Assembly: GCA_003164785.1 (NCBI GenBank)
Contig: PLUE01000008.1
Span: 26,089-90,088 of the forward strand
Origin: Gammaproteobacteria bacterium
GTDB lineage: Bacteria > Pseudomonadota > Gammaproteobacteria > Steroidobacterales > Steroidobacteraceae
Length of the DNA stretch: 64,000 nt
Direction: 5' to 3'
Part shown: in pieces, positions 59,315 through 64,000 of the stretch
Position numbering within the stretch: position 1 is the first letter of the stretch
How the letters are laid out: each line of letters starts with the position of its first letter
Translations under genes and position numbers: made by a program
The notes under the pieces: generated by a model
Told to the model about the DNA's origin: nothing
Seen by the model: the letters and a program-made list of their open reading frames with translations, nothing else
The model's database searches: none

Positions 59315-60559
59315 TCACCGTTCGACGGCGGGAACCTCGCCCAATCGGCCATTCTCCGCGCGGCGCCGCGCACCGCGGGCTTCGGCCAGGTTCTCCGCCA
59401 CCGTATTGAATCGTGCGCATTCGCGCAGACGCAGCTCGCGCGTGGCGGGCACGGGGTGCCCGGCTGCGGCAATGCCCGCCAGGCGCGCCCAGACCGCGCG
59501 CTTCTTGCGCACCTGATGCGGCTGAAACGCATCGAAGTCGCGAAAGGTGACCTCGTCGGAAGCGATTTTGATCGCGCCCGCAGCCAGCGCTGCCTCATAC
59601 AGCTCGAGCCCGCGCGACGTCCGAACGATGATGCCGTTGAATCCCTCGCCCTCTCCCTGCGGACCGCCGCCGGGCCAGGTGTCCGAGGCGACGAGATCCG
59701 CGCTTTCCCCGAGCGCATCGGGACAGATCTTGCATCGAGCCTGAATTTTCCACGTCGATTCGACTTCCCACATCGCCTGATAGGTCAGCTCGAACGCACG
59801 GCCGTCGTGGGTTTCCACGCGGGTCGGGCCCGGGTAACCGTGGCCCCGGTACCTGAACAACGAGAGCTCCCGCTCCGCGACACCGAACGACTCCAGCACC
59901 TCCTCGGACTTGGTCAGCTCCGAGGCGCCGCCGCAGACGAAGGTCAATCCATAGCGCATGAGGCGATCGACACGCGGGTCGAGTTTCGCGAGATTCCGCA
60001 CCGCCGAGAGGTCGCACGGCTTCGCGATCAAGGCGAACGGTTCCTCGCGCTCGAGGATCGAGGTGAAATCGAGCAAGGGTGCCGCGGGCCCATAGCGCGA
60101 GCCCGCATTGTCCAGCACCGACGCCGCGTCGAAGCTCAAGCGGCGTTCGGTGCGCATGGGCGCGCTCGCCGACGCGGCCACCTGCAGAACGAAATTGACC
60201 CGCCCGCTCGACAGCAAAAACTGGCCCAACGCGGTCAACAAGCCGCCGGAAGACGCCCGATGCCGCACATCAGGGTCGCCCGCATATCCGATGGCCAATC
60301 GCTCCGCCGAGCCCCATACCGTATCGACCTGCGCATCGGCACCACGAGAGCCGCGATCAGGCCCTTCGACCACCGTGCCGGGACACACGGCATTGATGCG
60401 CTCGAGCGTGGCGGGAGCCAGCGGCGCACGCACGATCGGCCGTTCCCGGCCTTCCGGCGTCATGACCACTTGGACGTGATCCGGGCCCGCAATGGCCTGA
60501 CACAGGCCGCATCCGATGCAAAGCCCACTTTCGACGATCTGTTCCAGCGTAAGCGTCAT
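59315..60559 (-). CDS. FrhB/HCAR-like iron-sulfur flavoprotein
   Basis: A 414-residue protein of the coenzyme F420 hydrogenase beta-subunit family, which also includes plant and cyanobacterial 7-hydroxymethyl-chlorophyll a reductase. Visible motifs are an N-terminal CIGCGLC cluster-binding segment (about 14-20), ASSGGLLTALGQFLL, AKPCDLSAVRNLAK (about 180-193) and QARCKICPDALGESADLVASDTW. These point to Fe-S and FAD or F420 binding. No hydrogenase or chlorophyll genes are nearby, so its substrate is unknown. It is isolated between purD and an exporter gene. Confidence 0.82.
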   Translation of the reverse strand: MTLTLEQIVESGLCIGCGLCQAIAGPDHVQVVMTPEGRERPIVRAPLAPATLERINAVCPGTVVEGPDRGSRGADAQVDTVWGSAERLAIGYAGDPDVRHRASSGGLLTALGQFLLSSGRVNFVLQVAASASAPMRTERRLSFDAASVLDNAGSRYGPAAPLLDFTSILEREEPFALIAKPCDLSAVRNLAKLDPRVDRLMRYGLTFVCGGASELTKSEEVLESFGVAERELSLFRYRGHGYPGPTRVETHDGRAFELTYQAMWEVESTWKIQARCKICPDALGESADLVASDTWPGGGPQGEGEGFNGIIVRTSRGLELYEAALAAGAIKIASDEVTFRDFDAFQPHQVRKKRAVWARLAGIAAAGHPVPATRELRLRECARFNTVAENLAEARGARRRAENGRLGEVPAVER

Positions 60560-60764
60560 CGAACCAGTTTAGGTTAGATGCATGAAGAGGAATAGCACGG
60601 TCATGTCGCTCAGCCGTTCGGACCCCGTCGCTCCCGGGATGGCCAGCCATCCTTTGCACCGCGGGTGCATAACCCGACGTCGCCGCTCTTGGCCTCGATG
60701 CGAACCCTCGAGTGGCCGCCGTCGTCGTCGGCGCGGCCGGCTGAGGCGCGGCCCGATCGCCCCG

Positions 60765-62057
60765 CTAATGCATCCCGTAACTGTCGGCCGGTGCGTCATC
60801 GTTCGCACCCATCGCCGTCGCCGCATGATGGCGCGCGAACAGCCGGCCTTTCTCCGCCAATAGAACGAACACCAACGCCACCAGACCACAGCCGAGCGAG
60901 CCCGCCGCCAGCGGCACGGTGGTGGCGTTGAACTGCCGCCCGATCGCCGCACCGACCAACGCGCCGCCGAACGTCGATGCGAACCCCTGCAGCGAGGCGC
61001 CGATCCCGGCGACGGCCCCGATCGGTTCCATGGCCATGGCGCCGAAGTTGGACACGGACAAGCTGAAGCAGGCCATCGACGCCGCCTGAAACGCCACGAA
61101 GGTCCACAGCTCCTCCCATCCCAGCACGGCGATGACCACGTGTAGCACGGTGATGCCGATGAAGCACAACAACGCCGTGTGAGAGATGAGCCGCATGCCG
61201 AGGCGTTCGACGAAGCGTGAATTCAGGAATGCGGCGCACCCCATGGTCACGGCGCACAACGCAAACATGGTCGGCATCAGCTTCGGCCGATCGAATACAT
61301 CGGCGAATATCTGCTGCACCATGCCCACGTAGGCCATGATCGAGCCGAACATGACGGTCAGCGCCAGCGTGTAGCACAGCGACGTGCGATTCCCCACCAC
61401 CAGCTTGAGCGCCCCCACGATGTGTCGACGCGACAACGTCATGCGATATTCTGGATGCAACGTCTCACGTAACCGCAGCCATGCCCAGAGGAAAACCACC
61501 GACGCGAACACGCTGCACACGATGAAGATGAACCGCCACGGCGCCACCAGCAATATCAGCTGCCCGAGGCTCGGCGCGATGACGGGCACCATCAAAAACA
61601 CCACGAAGGTCAGCGACATCACCCGTGCCATGGCGCGTCCGGAGTACAGGTCGCGAATCACCGACCGCGACACCGTCACGCTGGCCGCGGCGGTGCCGTG
61701 AATGAAACGCCAGATCAGCAAGGCATGAAAGCTCGTCGTCAGTCCGCACAACAGGGCCGCGATGACGTACAACGCCAGACCACCCAGCAGCACCGGCCGC
61801 CGGCCGAAGCGGTCGGACATCATGCCCCAGAAGAGCTGCCCGCAACCCAGCCCGGACATGTAGGCCGTCAGGATCCACTGTCCATGGTTCTCGTTCGCCA
61901 CATGCAGGGCACGCACGATGATCGGGAACGCCGGCAACATCGCATCGATGGCAATGGCCTGGCACGCCATCATGGCCGCGACCAACACCACGAATTCGGT
62001 AAATCCGATCGAGACCCGTCGGTTGGCCTGATCGCTGGACGTCGACACGAGCCTCAA
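60765..62057 (-). CDS. Bcr/CflA-type MFS drug exporter
   Basis: A 430-residue proton-coupled exporter with 12 membrane helices. The 12-TM DHA1 signature is seen in GCGQLFWGMMSDRFGRRPVLLGGLALYVIAAL (about 71-102), the usual loop 2-3 motif, and RFIHGTAAASVTVSRSVIRDLY (about 116-137). The ATG is at 62057, overlapping the SPFH stop by 4 bp. The substrate is not predictable. The 205 bp upstream of the FrhB-like gene, next to its stop, hold no gene. Confidence 0.88.
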   Translation of the reverse strand: MRLVSTSSDQANRRVSIGFTEFVVLVAAMMACQAIAIDAMLPAFPIIVRALHVANENHGQWILTAYMSGLGCGQLFWGMMSDRFGRRPVLLGGLALYVIAALLCGLTTSFHALLIWRFIHGTAAASVTVSRSVIRDLYSGRAMARVMSLTFVVFLMVPVIAPSLGQLILLVAPWRFIFIVCSVFASVVFLWAWLRLRETLHPEYRMTLSRRHIVGALKLVVGNRTSLCYTLALTVMFGSIMAYVGMVQQIFADVFDRPKLMPTMFALCAVTMGCAAFLNSRFVERLGMRLISHTALLCFIGITVLHVVIAVLGWEELWTFVAFQAASMACFSLSVSNFGAMAMEPIGAVAGIGASLQGFASTFGGALVGAAIGRQFNATTVPLAAGSLGCGLVALVFVLLAEKGRLFARHHAATAMGANDDAPADSYGMH

Positions 62058-62989
62058 GCCTGCGGCGGGATGGTCGGCTTGCGCGCGATGCTGGTCGCCA
62101 TGGTCACGATGGACGCCAGGTCGGTCAGGTTGGCCGGCACCACGAGAGTGGTTCCCGCCTGGGCAAGCTTGCCGAACTGTTTCACGTATTCTTCCCCGAT
62201 CCGCAACTGCATCGCTTCGATTCCGCCCCGATCCGACAGCGCGATGCCGACCTGCCGCAAACCTTCCGCCGTCGCGGTCGCGACCGCCAGAATGGCCTGC
62301 GCCTGCCCCTCGGCCTCGTTGATCTGCTGCTGCTTGTTGGCCTCGGATTGCTTGATGACCCGCTGCTTGTCGCCTTCCGCGGAGTTGATCTTCGCGTCGC
62401 GCTCACCCTCGGAGGTCAGCACCACGGCGCGCTTTTCGCGCTCCGCCCGCATCTGCTTCTCCATGGCCTGCAGCACGTCGCGCGGCGGCGTGATGTTCTT
62501 GATCTCGTAGCGCAGCACCTTGACCCCCCAGGGCGCAGATGCCTTGTCCAGCTCGCTCACGACGTTGGCATTGATGGTGCCGCGCGCCTCGAAGGTCCGG
62601 TCCAGTTCGATCTTGCCGATCTCGCTGCGCAGCGTGGTTTGGGCAAGTTGCGAGATGGCGAAACCGAAATTGGTGATGCCGTAGGAGGCCAGATGCGGAT
62701 CGAGCACCTGCATGTAGAGCACGCCGTCGACGCCCACCTGAACGTTGTCCCGCGTGATGCAGATCTGTTCCGCGATATCGACCGCGATTTCCTTGAGGCT
62801 GTGCCGATAGGCCACTTTCTCGACGAATGGGATCAATATGTGAAAGCCGGCCTGGAGAGTACGGCTGTACTTGCCCAGGTATTCGACCACGAAGGCGCTC
62901 TGCTGAGGCACCACGGTGGCCGTCTTTGCCAGAATGATGACGACGACGATCGCCAATGCGATGGCGCCGTAACCCAAGGGAATTTCCAA
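62054..62989 (-). CDS. qmcA: SPFH/band-7 membrane protein, QmcA-like
   Basis: A 311-residue membrane-anchored protein. A single N-terminal helix (IALAIVVVIILAKTATVV) is followed by the band-7 domain (VPQQSAFVVEYLGKYSRTLQAG) and a coiled-coil region with ITPPRDVLQAMEKQMRAEREKRA. Such proteins form oligomeric scaffolds at the membrane. The upstream NfeD gene is its usual partner, 36 bp away. Confidence 0.9.
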   Translation of the reverse strand: MEIPLGYGAIALAIVVVIILAKTATVVPQQSAFVVEYLGKYSRTLQAGFHILIPFVEKVAYRHSLKEIAVDIAEQICITRDNVQVGVDGVLYMQVLDPHLASYGITNFGFAISQLAQTTLRSEIGKIELDRTFEARGTINANVVSELDKASAPWGVKVLRYEIKNITPPRDVLQAMEKQMRAEREKRAVVLTSEGERDAKINSAEGDKQRVIKQSEANKQQQINEAEGQAQAILAVATATAEGLRQVGIALSDRGGIEAMQLRIGEEYVKQFGKLAQAGTTLVVPANLTDLASIVTMATSIARKPTIPPQA

Positions 62990-63025
62990 CAGCGTCTCCC
63001 TGCTAAGACCTTGTCCGGCGACCGA

Positions 63026-63460
63026 TCACGCGTCGCCATGAATGATGAGCGTGAGTCCGTCGACGCGCTCGATACGGGCGCGTCCGCCCGCTTCGATGAC
63101 GAAGGGACCGCGGTTCATCGCATTCCAAGAACTGCCGTGAAACTCGACCCGGCAGGTTTCGCCGGGCGGCAGCGCCGCCGGCAGAATCACGGTCCCGCCC
63201 GCGGGACCCTGGTGCATGCTCGGCAGATTGCGCCGCAAGCGCGCGTAAATTCGCCGCCGAAAAAACACCATCGACACCGCAGCGAGCGTCATGAAGATCA
63301 GCCACTGCGACCAGACCGCGAGGGTCAGGCCGCACAAGGCCAGAAATCCGACAACGAGCGCCGCGGAGCCGACGAACACCAGGTAGAACTGCGCATCGAC
63401 GAAGGCCAATTCCGATCCTAGAAGGATCGTACCGACAGCGATCCAGGCCCACCACTCCAC
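63026..63460 (-). CDS. NfeD-family membrane protein
   Basis: A 144-residue protein of the short YbbJ-like NfeD type. Hydrophobic helices are in the first 80 residues (WWAWIAVGTILLGSELAFVDAQFYLVFVGSAALVVGFL), then an OB-fold domain (TCRVEFHGSSWNAMNRGP, ERVDGLTLIIHGDA). It works with the SPFH protein encoded next. It lies 3 bp after rho. Confidence 0.9.
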   Translation of the reverse strand: MEWWAWIAVGTILLGSELAFVDAQFYLVFVGSAALVVGFLALCGLTLAVWSQWLIFMTLAAVSMVFFRRRIYARLRRNLPSMHQGPAGGTVILPAALPPGETCRVEFHGSSWNAMNRGPFVIEAGGRARIERVDGLTLIIHGDA

Positions 63461-63463
63461 GAC

Positions 63464-64000
63464 TTACCTCTTCATGGCGTCGAAGAAGTCGGCATTCGTC
63501 TTGGTGTCTTTCATCTTGTCCAGCAAGAACTCGATCGCCGCCAGCTCGTCCATCGGATGCAGGAGCTTGCGCAGAATCCACATCTTGGACAACTCTGCCG
63601 GATCCGTGATGAGTTCTTCCTTGCGCGTGCCCGAGCGATTGATGTTGATCGAGGGGAAGGTGCGCTTTTCGGCGATGCGTCGATCCAGATGGATTTCCGA
63701 ATTACCCGTGCCCTTGAACTCCTCGAAAATCACATCGTCCATCTTCGAGCCCGTGTCGACCAGCGCGGTGGCCAGAATGGTCAAGCTGCCGCCTTCCTCG
63801 ATGTTGCGTGCCGCACCGAAAAACCGCTTCGGCCGCTGCAGGGCGTTCGCGTCCACACCGCCGGTGAGCACCTTGCCCGAGCTCGGCACGACCGTGTTGT
63901 AGGCTCGCGCCAGACGCGTGATCGAGTCGAGCAGGATGACCACGTCTTTCTTGTGCTCGACCAGGCGCTTCGCCTTTTCGATCACCATCTCGGCCACCTG
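63464..64000 (-). CDS. rho: Transcription termination factor Rho (C-terminal part)
   Basis: ATP-dependent RNA helicase that ends transcription. Only the last 178 codons are visible; the 5' end lies outside the window. Present are the Walker B region [56 protein letters not shown] (split over two motifs) and the C-terminal [24 protein letters not shown]. The identity is certain. Confidence 0.98.
   Translation of the reverse strand, partial: QVAEMVIEKAKRLVEHKKDVVILLDSITRLARAYNTVVPSSGKVLTGGVDANALQRPKRFFGAARNIEEGGSLTILATALVDTGSKMDDVIFEEFKGTGNSEIHLDRRIAEKRTFPSININRSGTRKEELITDPAELSKMWILRKLLHPMDELAAIEFLLDKMKDTKTNADFFDAMKR

Noticed and set aside
60560..60764. Possible small gene between the FrhB-like gene and the exporter
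   Set aside because: Open frames there are Arg-rich shadows running into neighbours; only a small CGGGT/ACCCG hairpin is seen.

Overview
The window is chromosomal DNA of a high-GC (roughly 65 %) gammaproteobacterium. The strongest taxonomic signs are the dusB-fis pair, the block groESL / dsbD-like / aroQ / accBC / prmA / dusB / fis / purHD, the block isoaspartyl-methyltransferase-like / rhodanese / tolC / waaA / kdkA, and a Cpx-type regulator pair divergent from a Spy/CpxP-like gene. KdkA, WaaA, MltC, TolC and Mpl show a Gram-negative with LPS. A deep-branching family such as Steroidobacteraceae or Nevskiales would fit, but that is inference. I see no mobile element, phage, CRISPR array, tRNA or rRNA. 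Genes are tightly packed, many with 1-4 bp start/stop overlaps.

Layout. 1-4.3 kb: two PiT phosphate transporters flanking two unknown membrane-protein genes; both pit genes have Pho-box-like repeats upstream. 4.4-12.2 kb (minus strand): tkt, gap, pgk, pyk, then a MoxR ATPase and a VWA protein, probably one transcription unit. 12.4-14.0 kb: cpdA-like phosphodiesterase and a TraB/GumN protein. 14.1-17.0 kb: Spy/CpxP-like protein divergent from a CpxR/CpxA-like pair. 17.0-22.8 kb: hemL, a CPBP protease, a Lon-N-domain protein, mpl, a small membrane protein and rnd. 22.9-27.0 kb: adk, pyrophosphate-dependent phosphofructokinase and H+-pyrophosphatase, a pyrophosphate energy module. 27.1-29.1 kb: cysE and cysK. 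29.2-31.5 kb: a PAS-GGDEF-EAL protein. 31.7-37.7 kb: methyltransferase-like, rhodanese, tolC, waaA, kdkA, a GT9 glycosyltransferase and a DUF6165-type protein, an envelope/LPS cluster. 37.8-42.9 kb: a small CHCC zinc-finger gene and one 1646-codon gene joining glutamine-synthetase adenylyltransferase (GlnE) to an M3 peptidyl-dipeptidase (Dcp). 43.3-47.0 kb: mltC coupled to a response regulator and a hybrid histidine kinase. 47.0-49.1 kb: groES-groEL with a CIRCE-like operator and a UUCG-loop terminator. 49.2-59.3 kb (plus strand): a stand-alone DsbD N-domain protein, a TlpA-like thioredoxin, aroQ, accB, accC, prmA, a zinc-ribbon/DUF3426 protein, dusB, fis, purH, purD. 59.3-64.0 kb (minus): an FrhB-like iron-sulfur flavoprotein, a Bcr/CflA-type exporter, an SPFH/NfeD pair and the 3' part of rho.

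Functionally this is mostly housekeeping: central carbon and pyrophosphate energy metabolism, cysteine, heme, purine and fatty-acid precursor synthesis, chaperonins, and envelope assembly with two two-component systems that plausibly watch the envelope. The most unusual item is the in-frame GlnE-Dcp fusion. Also notable are short tandem repeats at or just after the 3' ends of several genes, a DsbD locus reduced to its N-domain plus a separate thioredoxin, Pho-box-like sites in front of both PiT transporters, and an orphan perfect palindrome upstream of tolC.
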